Positions 51,391 to 61,859 are shown, counted from the first letter of the stretch. The stretch is DNA of 64,000 nucleotides from Phymatolithon calcareum (GCA_977006965.1 OZ345363.1:2728001-2792000), one strand, 5' to 3'. A program made the numbers and translations. Notes: a model not told the origin generated them from the letters alone.

Positions 51391-54015
51391 ATGTCGCTCT
51401 TTTGTGCAGTCGCGGCAGTATTACTGGCGACTACCACGTCGGGCTTCACAATGTGGAGTATCCCGGGGTCTTATGAATTGGTGAATGGCGCTCCAAACTG
51501 TCCGTCATTCCTTTCCATTAACCGTCAGGCGGAAATGAACTTCAACCAAACCGGATGCACCGATGCCGGTCAGTTGGACATCAGTCGATGGTACGAGACA
51601 TCGGGCAATGCACTGTCTGCCTTCATGAGAAATGGGGCGAATGTCGCCAGACCGGAGTTTGGCGGTTTCATGATTGGCAATTCAGACAAGGCAATCACGT
51701 GCAAGAAATCGGAAACGAAACCAGAGTTCAAACTTCAGGCACCAATCGTTGCAAACTTCTTCAACCCCACTAAAATGATGCTGGTCGATTTTGGACAGGT
51801 CTTCGCCAAAAAGGCAGAAAACACCCACTCCGGTGAAAAGCCACATGGCGACTCACATACCGCACCGCACACTGCACGCCAGGCGCATGTCGAAATCGTC
51901 ATCCCTTCGCCCGTGAAGCATCACGCTGACACCCACGACGGCAAGAAGGACGACCATCACGACGACAAAAAGCACGATGACAAAAAGCACGATGCAAAGC
52001 ACAACGACAAAAACAAACACAAGAAAAAACACAAAGAGCATGACGACAAGCATCACGCCGAAAATAAACATACTGCTCCTGCCACGCATCACAACGACGA
52101 GAAACACAGCAAGCAAGGACATGCCACCAGGACAACCCCCACTTCGACACCGAAGCCACACACGCATAACGGCAAGAATGGGCATCAGAAGCAATCTGAG
52201 AAAAGTGGCAGCCACAACAAACTGGAGCACAAGTCCACTCCGGCCGACAAAACTCACCCGTCGCCGCACGCCACCCCGCACGCGAAGCACACATCGCATG
52301 CAAAGCACACCCCGCACGCGACGCCCGTGGCCGGCACGCATTCCGGCACGCATTCCGGCACGCATTCCGTCAAGCACACCGCGCATTCGTCCCCCTCGCC
52401 GTGCACCGGGCACGGGCATTCCAGCCCGCACGGGCATGTCGCTGGCAATGTGACGGGCGCTCACGGCAAGAATGCTACGAGCGGCGAGCACCACGCGCAT
52501 GGCGCGACGCACACGGGCAACTCCACGGTGGTGCATCACGCGCCGCACGGGCATAACGGGACGCACGTCGCCACTCCGCACGGGCATAGCGCTACGCACG
52601 GCGTTCACAACGCTACGTCGCATGGGCATAACGGGACGCATGCCGTTGGTATGCATGGGCATAACGCGACGCATGGTGGCGCTCACAACTCCACCTCTCA
52701 CGGGCACAACGCGACGCACAACGCTACGTCGCACGGGCACGACGGGACGCATGCCGTTGGTGTGCACGGGCACAACGCGACACATGGTGGCATTCACAAC
52801 ACTTCATCGCACGGGCGCGAAGCGACGCACAACTCTACGTCGCACGGACACGACGGGGCGCATGTTGGCGTTCACAACGCTACGTCGCACGGGCATAACG
52901 GCACGCATGCCGTGGGTGCGCACGGGCACAACGCGAAACACGTCGGCATTCACAACTCTTCGTCTCACGGGCACAACGCGACGCACAACTCTACATCGCA
53001 CGGGCACGACGGGACGCATGTTGGCGTTCACAACACTACGACGCACGGGCATAACGGCACGCATGCCGTGGGTGCGCACGAGCACAACGCGACACACGTC
53101 GGCGACCATGAGTCCACTCCGCACGGGCACAACGCGACGCACAACTCTACATCGCACGGGCGCGACGGAACGCATGTTGGCGTTCACAACACTACGTCGC
53201 ACGGGCATAACGGCACGCACGGGGGCGACCACACCGCCGCTTCGCACGGGCACAACGAGACGCACACCGGCGACCATGAGTCCACTCCGCACGGGCACAA
53301 CAGTACGCACGGGCACGACTCATCCGGCGCACACAACACGACGGGCGGCCACGGCGCGTCGCACAACGCCTCGTCGGACGGTCACTCGTCGGGGAGCCTA
53401 CCGGCGGTCGGGCTCGCTCTGCAGGGATCGAAAGTGGAGCTGGAGGGCAAAACAAAGTACATGGCGTTGAACGATCAGTGCCTCTACCGTCGCGTGCCGC
53501 CATCCAGCTGCTTCCCGGCGTCTTCCTTGGTGACGCTCTCCTCGTCCGTCGCGGTGCGTCTGGACGCGCTGCCGCTTGGCGCGGAGGTGCTTGTGCGACC
53601 CGGGGTGTACTCGCGGGTCTTCATGTGGACGCACGCTGACGCGGACGTTGTGGAGACTTTTGTCAGACTGACGGCGGCGTCTGGCGCGACGGTCACGCTG
53701 TCGCCGGGGCACTTTTTGTATGCTGACGGGAGGGCAAAGGCGGCTGCTGACGTTCGTCGGGGGGAGAGATTGCTGCTGGCGGATGGGGAACTGTCGCAGG
53801 TGGTGAAAGTGGATATGGTGAGGGAGAGGGGGTTGTATAACCCGCAGACACTTGCAGGGGATATTGTTGTGGATGGGGTGGTGGCGACGACGTATACGAC
53901 GGCGGTTGAGCCGGCTGCGGCGCATGCGTTGCTTGCGCCGCTGAGGGTTATTTATCGATGGATTCTGATGGTGTTGGGAATGGTTGGACGGTCGGGGTTG
54001 AGAGTGGAGGGTTGA
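51391..54015 (+). CDS. Large secreted His-rich repeat protein with C-terminal Hedgehog-type Hint (Hog) domain
   Basis: 874 residues, intronless. The start is the first ATG, giving a signal-like hydrophobic N-terminus (LFCAVAAVLLATTTSGF). Residues about 20-145 form a Cys-containing domain of unknown family. From about 150 to 690 the protein is dominated by His, Gly, Thr, Asn and Lys. Its core (about 385-655) has imperfect units such as HGHNATH and HNSTSHGHDGTH, each with N-x-T sequons and many potential metal ligands. C707 begins a Hint domain: CFPASSLVTL, S771-P-G-H774 matching the T-x-x-H box of Hedgehog, and GLYNPQTLAGDIVVDGVVATTY near the end. The last residues include a short hydrophobic stretch. 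Hint domains cleave before their Cys, so the His-rich part would be released or lipid-modified. Large frames inside the repeats (51853-52797, 52472-53470, 52804-53316) are shadows. Confidence 0.88.
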   Translation: MSLFCAVAAVLLATTTSGFTMWSIPGSYELVNGAPNCPSFLSINRQAEMNFNQTGCTDAGQLDISRWYETSGNALSAFMRNGANVARPEFGGFMIGNSDKAITCKKSETKPEFKLQAPIVANFFNPTKMMLVDFGQVFAKKAENTHSGEKPHGDSHTAPHTARQAHVEIVIPSPVKHHADTHDGKKDDHHDDKKHDDKKHDAKHNDKNKHKKKHKEHDDKHHAENKHTAPATHHNDEKHSKQGHATRTTPTSTPKPHTHNGKNGHQKQSEKSGSHNKLEHKSTPADKTHPSPHATPHAKHTSHAKHTPHATPVAGTHSGTHSGTHSVKHTAHSSPSPCTGHGHSSPHGHVAGNVTGAHGKNATSGEHHAHGATHTGNSTVVHHAPHGHNGTHVATPHGHSATHGVHNATSHGHNGTHAVGMHGHNATHGGAHNSTSHGHNATHNATSHGHDGTHAVGVHGHNATHGGIHNTSSHGREATHNSTSHGHDGAHVGVHNATSHGHNGTHAVGAHGHNAKHVGIHNSSSHGHNATHNSTSHGHDGTHVGVHNTTTHGHNGTHAVGAHEHNATHVGDHESTPHGHNATHNSTSHGRDGTHVGVHNTTSHGHNGTHGGDHTAASHGHNETHTGDHESTPHGHNSTHGHDSSGAHNTTGGHGASHNASSDGHSSGSLPAVGLALQGSKVELEGKTKYMALNDQCLYRRVPPSSCFPASSLVTLSSSVAVRLDALPLGAEVLVRPGVYSRVFMWTHADADVVETFVRLTAASGATVTLSPGHFLYADGRAKAAADVRRGERLLLADGELSQVVKVDMVRERGLYNPQTLAGDIVVDGVVATTYTTAVEPAAAHALLAPLRVIYRWILMVLGMVGRSGLRVEG

Positions 54016-54626
54016 GAGCGCATGCTGTAGATAGGTGTTCTTGTAGTAGGGAGATCCTATTTATGGAGAGGCCCCGAAACTGGCTCTTTCGTGTATAGCT
54101 CTTGTATTTTATCAACGTTTAACTGCAAACTGTTTTTAAATATCGGAATGAAGTCATTGCATAAAGCTCGATGGGGATTGCGTGAGAATTGGGGAGCGGA
54201 AAGATGGGGCTAGATCCTTCGTGAGACGACGGAGGTACAGGATGACTTGCTTGGTTATGGATTGTGATCCTACACGAGACAACGGGGGATACATGACGTT
54301 CATGCTGCTCGATTGGCGTCAGCAAGATACATGACGTTCATACGGCTGGCTTGGTTAGAAAGTCAGATATTCCGAATGATTTGATGTGGCGTCAGCAAAA
54401 CGTTTCACAGATCGGCTTGGTAGAAACTCTACGTCCTGGTAGAGTGACTTCGGCAATGTGCACCAATTGTGTTGTATTAGAGGACGCAGGTCCAAATGTA
54501 TTGATGTGAGCAGAAGCGGTCCGGTCCCATGATATGCAATGGTTGGTTGGTTGCTCGGCATGTTGTGTGCGCTGTTGACTTTCTTCCGAAGAGTAAGTAT
54601 TTTTTTCCAGATCCTTAGGGGTAGAA
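54016..54626. other. 3' flank of the Hint gene
   Basis: No gene. The repeated word ATACATGACGTTCAT occurs at about 54292 and 54331, a short local duplication. Confidence 0.4.
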
Positions 54627-54835
54627 GAAGAAGAAGAAATGTGAGTTTTTATTTAAAAGTTACTAATCCATCTGCACACGCTTGGGGCAACTTTCTTGGT
54701 TGACCGTTCTCATGGTAGTGTGCGACACGATCTGGTGGAGTACCAAAACCTACCTCCGGTCCACAATTTGGGCTTGAGGGGGAAAAAATATTCCACTATA
54801 CAGTACTGTGTCACGCGCAGTCGACGGGAATATTG
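54627..54835 (-). mobile_element. LINE family C 3' fragment
   Basis: The minus strand has the family C tail (CAAGCGTGTGCAGATGG, TTTAAATAAAAAC, then TTCTTCTTC). It is decayed relative to the copies at 35.6 and 58.3 kb. No clear target duplication. Confidence 0.7.
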
Positions 54836-56189
54836 TACTTAGATATTGGTCATAATTACTCCAACTAAATGCCCTTCAATTATCGTTTTTAAAAGTAAAC
54901 TGTAAGTCAGTCAATTATTTCGCAGTCTCTCTTGATATATTTAGAAATATAAATCAATCTGGTACCATAAGGTCTTAAGATAGCAGAAATAATGGGCGTA
55001 ACAGAAAGCGTTTCACATCATTCCGAACCTGCGTGTGGCGTTTTGGTAAAGGTAACCTCGGTCTATAAAGATTATCTAGTCCGACATTGTCAAAGAACTC
55101 GACGCTTTGTCCGCATTAACGAAACCCGAATTCCACGATGATTCGAGCGAAGATTCAATGAGCGATTTCTCGTAGTTTATCATCATGATGGTCGCTGCAT
55201 ATGGTGAAACCTGATAATCTTGGTTTCGACGTTCCGCCGACTACGAGCAATCAGAGCTCAGAACTTTATTTTATACTGTTCCGAAGCACCTAATTTATAG
55301 TGTTCCTTGAAAGAAAGCTGCTGTTCACAATGTGCGCTATGTAGGCCATTAAATTTTTCACCTACCCATCACGTCATGAACTGTTGCTTGTGCGCCTTTC
55401 TCTTGCCTTTCCGAATTTAAGTTTTCAATGTATACCATGCGATTGATGTCCTTTTCGTTCGTAATCGATTGCTTTGTGGCTCTATTCCTCTCGCGCGACA
55501 GATATGGCTTGATTTAGGGCTAATGCAATCCGGCTATACATAACACCCCTGAGCTCCACCTTTTCAGTAAGAGGCATCGCAGTTCGGCGGAACTACGAGC
55601 CTTTTGCACAGTCTGACGCAGTTTTTTTTGCCAGAGGTCCTGAATTTTATCTGTCACTCTCTACTTGAAACGCCGCACCAGTGACCATTCGTCTGAAGCA
55701 TATTTTGACAGAGTTACGCACAAGAATAGTTCTTTATGTTATTTTTCACTTCTTAGAGCCTTATTGAGCACACGGCCTACCCGAACACTTTGCTAACAAC
55801 ATGTGACTCAGACAGTCAGTCCTAGTGGAAGTGCAAAATATTCTATGTTTAAACAAACTGCTCCCTGATCTTAATCATCGACCAGAGAAGCGACAGAACT
55901 ACTGAAATTCAGAAAGCAAAATAGTCAAAGACGCCCTCTCTGCAATAAACCAATGCCTGCAGTGAGCTCAAGTTGCACAGACTCTTCGTAGCGATAATAA
56001 TGGGGATATTGACGATACGAACAGGGCCCGGCGTTGTATAGTTCTGAAAACTGAGATCGGGGCTAACATGAGACGTTGAAAGTGATATTTATCCAGAGCT
56101 GCAAAATGACTTTATGGCTACCGAACAAACGTGAATGTCGTGCGACTTCATGGTGTGCAGGTCAGATGCCATTAGATTCTGGATGAGTA
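54836..56189. other. Unassigned, no frame of note
   Basis: AT-rich, no frame above background on either strand and no recognised repeat end. Confidence 0.4.
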
Positions 56190-56445
56190 CTGTGGTACCA
56201 CAGCGGTAATTAAGCCGGTTGCGCTCCAACGCATTTTATCATCAGCAAAGGTGGGCCCTGCTGCGGAAGATGAGTGCAAAAAACTCACACGTGCACATGT
56301 TAGTGGAGAAATTCGAATTAAGGAGGCCATGAGTGACCAAACTACGCTACATTAGAAAGCAGTTCGGAAAGCAAGCCCTGTTACTCCTAGGTGAGGCCTT
56401 TGGAGCTTTTAAATAAATCATTACATATCCCCAGATGCGATGAAT
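56190..56445 (+). mobile_element. LINE family A distal fragment
   Basis: The plus strand reads VALQRILSSAKVGP, GEIRIKEAMSDQTTLH and a stop, then the tail AGGTGAGGCCTTTGGAGC and CATATCCCC at about 56423-56432. Closely related to the minus-strand copy at 59704-59900. Confidence 0.8.
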
Positions 56446-56648
56446 GCTCTTGTTAGCTTTGTGAAGATGAAATTCAGCAAGGCCTGACGGTATGAACTAT
56501 GCAAGTCGAGATTATGGTTGGAGGAGACAGATTTGAACGCTGTACTGCAGAACTTTTTTGTGCTTGCAAGCCCGGAAAAAGCGGCGGCTTTGTCAGAGTC
56601 GACATTTGCGAGTACACTGAATAGCTACTTGAACAGTCCTTGTGTTAC

Positions 56649-56689
56649 CCTCGATTAAACTTTTACTTTAAAAAAGAGTTTAATCGAGG
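56649..56689. repeat. Hairpin, 13-bp stem
   Basis: CCTCGATTAAACT (56649-56661) and its exact complement (56677-56689) are separated by 15 A/T-rich bases. A family C LINE tail (minus, to about 56850) follows directly. Confidence 0.75.
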
Positions 56690-56694
56690 TTAAG

Positions 56695-56850
56695 AAAAAG
56701 AAAGGTAGATTTTGCAACGATCTGCTAACGCTTAGGGCAAGTTTCCTATTGCCAAGAGGTTTTGGCTGGATTCTGTCTAATGAAGAATTTTTTTTGGTAT
56801 ACCGCGATTCATTGGACTGCAAAAACCCAACTCTGGTCTTCTTAATTGAG
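56695..56850 (-). mobile_element. LINE family C 3' fragment (decayed)
   Basis: The minus strand matches the family C end: GTTGGGTTTTTGCAGTCCAAT, CAGAATCCAGCCAAAACCTC, GCGTTAGCAGATCG. Shorter and more diverged than other copies. Confidence 0.65.
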
Positions 56851-56860
56851 GTTAACCTAC

Positions 56861-57131
56861 GCTAGAAATCATTTTTTTTAAAAAAATCATTATTTTTAAA
56901 ACAGGACAAGTGGACTCTAAGCTTTTCCCTCCACCTTCTCTGGAGGAGGGTTTTTGCAGCTAGGGCTACGACGATAGCAACGAGCCCGGGTTTTGCGGGC
57001 TTTAACAGAGTAACGGAGCTACCAAGGTAGTAGCATCTGAAACGCATCTCCCTTACAGTCTTATGAGTGTTTCTGAGGGCGTTTAATAAATTCAAAATTC
57101 AAAAAATAATTTTAAAAAAATGATTTCTAGC
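56861..57131 (+). mobile_element. LINE family E tail (about 200 bp) framed by a 21-bp inverted repeat
   Basis: 56903-57105 repeats the 3' UTR found at 23407-23612 almost base for base. It is framed by GCTAGAAATCATTTTTTT (56861-) and its reverse complement ending at 57131. Minus-strand frames at 56862-57095 and 23403-23603 encode the same peptide only because the repeat is shared. Confidence 0.75.
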
Positions 57132-58200
57132 ATCGTCAACATCATAAATCATCCACAGGCTATATATTCCCATAGCCCCATCAAGAGAAGAAGAAATCAG
57201 TAGACTGAATACTCCAACACGCGCTAAAAGAGATGTCAATTCTGATCTCTAAACAACCTATCTCAGAGCAAGAAGAAACCAGGTTGCAAAGCGCTATCGA
57301 CGCAATCCAGGAGGTCTGCCCCAAGAACACGAAGTGGAAAAGTAGGAAACGCGACTTAGCGCTATGAAAAGCTTCTCAGGTGCTATAAATACGCCGAGAA
57401 CTTGAACTTAGCTTACATCCATCCATCCATCCATCATATATCATCCAGTTTAAGTCTATCTCATTTGAACTATGTACACTTGTACATCATTGAACTCGCA
57501 CGAAGAGACTGCAGTAAGGTCGCGGCGGTTCTCGTTCGAAGGTAGTTCCATTTTGGATCCAGATTTCGATGGAATTGAAACATGTCTTGTAACGTGCCAT
57601 TTGGTAACGACGCGGAGGCCGTGACCTGCCATTTGATAGTGAAGTGCCTCGTAGAACAACAGCGAGATAATCTACTGCCTTGGGAACGAATCTAACGGCA
57701 ACAAGTCAATTTGGAGTTCAGTACGTTCCTCCATTCTCTTCAAGGCACACGTGGGGATCAAGAGCTGTACCACATGCTTATGGAAGAAGTTGTCATTCAG
57801 ACAGTTATTGAGCTGGACGACAAGCACATCGTCAGTGAAACGCAGCTGAACGTTGTGTTCAACCTCTTGCACGACGGCATACTGAGTGGAATTTCTAAGA
57901 ACTCACACTGACCTTTTGGAACAGAGCAAATAAAACAAATCCCCTTCTAAGGACAGGATCATTCGATAGGCTTCTCAAAAAGCGAGTAGATGTTTGGGCT
58001 CCTACAGAGGATCAATTCTAAGACAAGAGATACCATGTTGTGGGCAGTGCCTGAGGATATTCTTTATCAAAAATTTCCTTGCACGTGCAGCTATATATGC
58101 ACAAGTATCGCCCATTACCGGCGAGAGCCTGTTGAACAGCTCAGATAGATACAGGAGACCAACTACTCTTTAAGCTATATGGAGCTCTTGACTGTCAAAT
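57132..58200. other. Unassigned; opposing frames at 57456-57911
   Basis: Minus-strand frames at 57672-57872 and 57456-57659 are separated by a single stop region and look protein-like. A plus-strand frame (57711-57911) overlaps the first. I recognise no family for either. A CATC tetranucleotide run lies at about 57417-57434. Confidence 0.25.
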
Positions 58201-58214
58201 GAAGAAGCAGTGAG

Positions 58215-58848
58215 GATGAAAGAAAGCAGACACAGAATTCTCTGCGCAAGATGGTTTGTAGGTCAGTTTCCAAGAAATCCGCCGAAGTTAACAGAAGAAG
58301 AAGAAGAAGAAGAAAGGTAGATTTTTATTTAAGAGTTACCAACGCATCTGCTGACGCTTGGGGCAACTTTTCTAGGGCCAAGAGTTTTTGGCTAGATTCT
58401 GTCTGTGGAGGCGTTTTCTTTTCTTGCTGGTGTAACACGATTTAGTGGACTACAAAAACCCACCTCTGGTCTCCTTCGGGACCTCGAGGGGGAAAGTTAC
58501 TCCCCTTTCCTGTGACACGCTGTGATTTCAAGTTGCGGGCAGTCCTTACTTGTACACAGCCTGGAACATGGTTAGGAGCTCGTCGAGTGCTCGCTTAGTC
58601 CAGGCGCTGTCTTCTTTGGAGAGTCTGTCCTTTGCGAGGCCATTTATCACGTCTTCGATGGCATCTTTCCCACATTGGCCGGTGAGTTCGAAAGGGTAGA
58701 GGTATCGAAGTTAACAGAGGAAATGGGCAGTCAAGGCGCACGGGCAGGTAGAACACTGAAGAGCATCCTGAGTAAGACAACATGGACCCCTACGGAGGAG
58801 ACCAACGTGGCCCGAGGCATTGACGCGATACTAAGTAACTCAGACTAA
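58215..58848 (+). pseudogene. LINE ORF2 C-terminal domain (unnamed family) split by a LINE C
   Basis: With 58296-58718 removed, the plus strand encodes RHRILCARWFVGQFPRNPPK, LTEEMGSQGARAG and TEETNVARGIDAILSNSD followed by a stop near 58846. This matches the layout of the C-terminal domain in families B, C and E (RHRQLAIKWAFGRFPPLST ... EKALDKVL). Only the end of the ORF is present. Confidence 0.65.
58296..58705 (-). mobile_element. LINE family C fragment (410 bp) with 13-bp duplication
   Basis: CGAAGTTAACAGA at 58283-58295 and 58706-58718. The minus strand carries the ORF2 C-terminal codons, then CCAGGCTGTGTACAAGTAAG, the CTCGAGG block, GCGTCAGCAGATGCGTTGG and a CTTTCTTCTTC end. Confidence 0.9.
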
Positions 58849-59059
58849 GGAACCAAAATTTCGAGTGCAGTAGAGTGCTAAGAAAGGTGTCGACTTTCCC
58901 AACGTTGGGACACATGATACCTTCTCAATAAATCCACTACTGTCAAACGAAGAAAAATATCAAGAATTAAGTTTCAAGAATCGATAAGAAAAGAGAATCA
59001 ACAAGCAGAGAAAAGAAAATTGATCCAAATACAGACGGAGACGTGAATGAAGAAGAACA

Positions 59060-59150
59060 AGTTTAGATATTTATTTAAAAAGTTACTAGCGCATCTGCAG
59101 ACACTTAGGGCAACGTTGCTAGTGCCATACGAGCATAGCAAGGGTCTGAA
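59060..59150 (-). mobile_element. LINE family C tail fragment
   Basis: The minus strand has the GTGTCTGCAGATGCGC block and a TTTAAATAAATATC end. Short and diverged. Confidence 0.6.
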
Positions 59151-59159
59151 TTGATTTTC

Positions 59160-59920
59160 AACTAGTGGGGATATGTAATGATATATTTAAAATCTCCGAA
59201 GGCCTCACCTAGTGTCGCAAATTCGAGGTCGGGAATAATCGCTGTCGAGAAGACAAGAAACATCGGGTCTCAAGTGGCTCCGTCTCGCACACTGCCGCCT
59301 GTTTCTCATAGCAAGACAGTAAATTCGGAGACAGTCTAACTGGCTCGGGATGAACGCCGCTTCATACTCCAGCGCCGATGGCCAGATTCGGAATGGTATA
59401 ATTGCGACAGCACCCGAGCACAGCATTGTGTCGGAAGGCAGTCGGAATAAGAATCACCAAGTCTTGGTCGGCTCAGTGCTCCTTCCGGGAGCACACGGAG
59501 AGCAGTGGCTGGTGTAGGCGTCTCGCCATGCCCGGTCCCCGTTTGGGAAACCAGCGGTCATAACGGATCACTAAGACTAACTGGTGTGTGGCGACATTCT
59601 TGAACAGCACGTGGACCTTCGCGAGGTTCTACAACGCTGAGCGCGCGAAAGGTAATAAACTCTCTTTGTTCTAAACTGTTCATTGCCGTTTTGCGACACC
59701 TAGGAGTAACACGGCTTGCTTTCCGAATCGTTTTCTAATGTAGCGTAGTCTGGTTACTCATGGCCTCCTTAATTCGAATTTCTCAACTAACAAGTGCACA
59801 ATTGAGTTGTTTGCACTCATCTTCCGCATCAGGGCCCACCTTCGCTGACGATAAAATGCGTTGGAGCGCAACCAGCTCAATTACCGCTGTGGTACCACAG
59901 TTCTCATCCAGTGCTTAGAT
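59160..59920 (-). mobile_element. LINE family A fragment interrupted by a solo LTR
   Basis: The tail at 59165-59213 (AGGTGAGGCCTTCGGAGA then ATATCCCC on the minus strand) and the coding end at 59704-59900 (ELVALQRILSSAKVGPDAE, REIRIKEAMSNQTTL) belong together. The 485-bp solo LTR lies between them. Confidence 0.82.
59214..59698. mobile_element. Solo LTR (485 bp) in a LINE A tail
   Basis: Starts TGTCGCAAA and ends TTTTGCGACA (inverted termini). The flanking duplication is CCTAG (59209-59213 and 59699-59703). Related sequence occurs, decayed and interrupted, at 43.3-44.1 kb. No internal region is present. Confidence 0.85.
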
Positions 59921-59934
59921 GTGATTATCCGAGA

Positions 59935-60060
59935 TCCTAAGTTTTTCCGCCCGCCTCTCTGGCGGTGCGTTTTCGTGAGCTACACAAAGGTAGGTAGCAA
60001 CTGAGGAAGCCTTGCCCATATTTTCGGAAGTTTGTGGGGCTTTTAAATAAACTTTGATTT
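59935..60060 (+). mobile_element. LINE family B tail fragment
   Basis: Plus strand: AGCCTTGCCCATATTTTCGG, then GTTTGTGGGGCTTTTAAATA and AACTTTGATTTAAAAAA. Directly abuts the family A copy on the other strand. Confidence 0.75.
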
Positions 60061-60066
60061 AAAAAA

Positions 60067-61307
60067 CTACTCATCCAGTATCAATTTTCTCCACAATGGC
60101 GCTCTATTAAAAATCAACTTCAAGCATATCAGCCGTGTCGTCCTGTCCTTTAAGCAGATGATCCCTGGTAGTTTGGTCGATGCAAAGGGAATCGTCACCG
60201 CTCTTTCATTTTCTTTCTGTGCCCATACCTCGATTCTTTCTCTTCTTCGGCTCTTCTTCGATATTGCTCCCTGTTCCGCTTTTTGCAAAGATTTTCTCAA
60301 GTTGTCGAATTCCTTGAGACACTCCACGTCCTTTGTTGCATCCACTATGTCCTACTCTCTACCATAATATTCTTCTGTCTCTTCGAGGCGCTTCTTATGC
60401 CATGGCAGGCGCAGGGAGAACCTTTCCGCTTGATCTCTTCTCGTCATCTCTGAAGGTTCTAGTTGACAAAGGACTCGCATTCGTCCGCGTCGGTGCTCTG
60501 CATACTTTCCGAAGACATTCTTGTAAAAAATCCTTCCGCAGATCCGATAGCCAAACGCAATCGCTTTGTCATTGGCGTCATATACATATATGTAGAGCAT
60601 ATTCCCATTTCGGCAACATTAGACGCTTGAAGATTCTGATGCATATGGCGGGTTCGAATCCTCGAACGTTAACTCCGATCTGTCGTAGTTTGTGTATACA
60701 ACCAACAGCATTTCGTACTCTCGATAGAGCCATGTCCTCTGTTACCCCTTGTCATTCATACTTACCCCAAGATAGGATATCCTACAGGCTTGATGCAGCT
60801 CTCGCCCCGCAAGGAAGAAAGTGTGTTTCGGGAGCCCTTTGTACTTGAGAACTTCGTTCTTTCCCGGATTTTTGTTCCATTTCATACCATTTTCCTTTGC
60901 CCAAGTCGTCGCTATGTCAAGTAACTTTCGCATTCCTTCCCATTCTTGGCCTGAAGTTGGACATTGTGAGCAAAGAGTTGTGCTAGGCTCTCAGAAATGT
61001 TATCAGAGGCCTTGGAAACCGCTTCAGAAAATGTATCCATGAATATATTGTAGAGGCACAGACTAAACGGAGACTGTTGAGGGACTCCCCGATCGAAGAT
61101 GTACCATGTTCTTGTCTCATCTCCCGCCGACGTGACCCACGACGGTTTCAAGAGGTACACTACCATCCATGTTATTTTGTCCGGTTGTTTTTTCTTGAGT
61201 CTCATGATAAGGATATCTCTTGGAACCCTGTCGTAGGCTGCGCACAAGTCAAGAACGGCTACGAACGGATGGCCATTTTTCATGCTGGTTTTTGCCCGCA
61301 TTTTCAA
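60067..61307 (-). pseudogene. LINE family A reverse transcriptase, palm to C-terminus, with broken catalytic box
   Basis: Minus-strand pieces: 61307-60912 with VLDLCAAYDRVPRD (motif A Asp), FDRGVPQQSPFSLCLYNIF (motif B) and LFAHNV where FADDV is expected. Then 60933-60742 (NEVLKYKGLPKHTFFLAGREL, YLGVSMNDKG), 60600-60352 and 60345-60067 (KSRRRERIEVWAQKENERAV, LIFNRAPLWRKL). Several shifts. The fullest family A palm in the window, but enzymatically dead. Confidence 0.82.
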
Positions 61308-61309
61308 CT

Positions 61310-61690
61310 AGTGGGTGCGACACCGTCTGGTGGGCTACCAAAACTTACCACTGGATCAGGGTTGGACCTCTAGGGGGAAACATACTCCACTATACTGTGT
61401 CACGGGTAGTCAACTGAGCTTGCATTAAGATTCAGTTTGCAGTCGTGGTATTGACTGCCTGGAACATGGTAAGGACTTCAACAAGCGCTCTCCTTGTAGG
61501 GGCAAATTCCTCCGGTGATAGCTTATCTTCTGATAACCCTGTCTTCATACCTTGGATAAAATCTCTTCCAGTTTGCCCTGTCCGTTCAATGAGCTTCGAG
61601 GTGCTCATCGGAGAAAATATGCCGAATGACCATTTTACGGCCAAGGTCCTATACCTCCTCGACTTGAAGGACAAGAGCGGTGGCAGTTTT
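61310..61690 (-). mobile_element. LINE family C fragment with ORF2 C-terminal domain
   Basis: The minus strand at 61674-61432 reads RYRTLAVKWSFGIFSPMST, TGQTGRDFIQGMKTGLSEDK and FAPTRRALVEVLTMFQAV with a stop. A family C-like UTR follows to about 61310. The terminal GCGTCTGCAGATGCG part is missing. Confidence 0.75.
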
Positions 61691-61830
61691 TACAATTCAA
61701 GTTTATTTAAAAGCCTCACAGACTTCCGAAGATATGGGCAAGGCTTCCTTTGAAACTACGTACCTTTGTGTAGCATGAAACGCCAACCAGAATGGCGGAC
61801 GGGAAAACTCAGGATTCACAGTAGTCCTCT
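61690..61830 (-). mobile_element. LINE family B tail fragment
   Basis: The minus strand has GCCTTGCCCATATCTTCGG, then AGTCTGTGAGGCTTTTAAAT and AAACTTGAATTG. Adjacent to the family C fragment. Confidence 0.75.
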
Positions 61831-61859
61831 ACGGGGTTCTTTCTTTCTTTTATTGCGAA

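Noticed and set aside
52472-53470. 332-codon frame overlapping the Hint gene (and opposing frames 51853-52797, 52804-53316)
   Set aside because: Products are Arg/Thr- or Arg/Val-rich reflections of the His/Gly/Asn repeat read in other frames, with no start context or domain.
60650-60670. Box B-like GGGTTCGAATCCTCG suggesting a tRNA or SINE
   Set aside because: Lies within LINE A coding sequence and no box A is found nearby.
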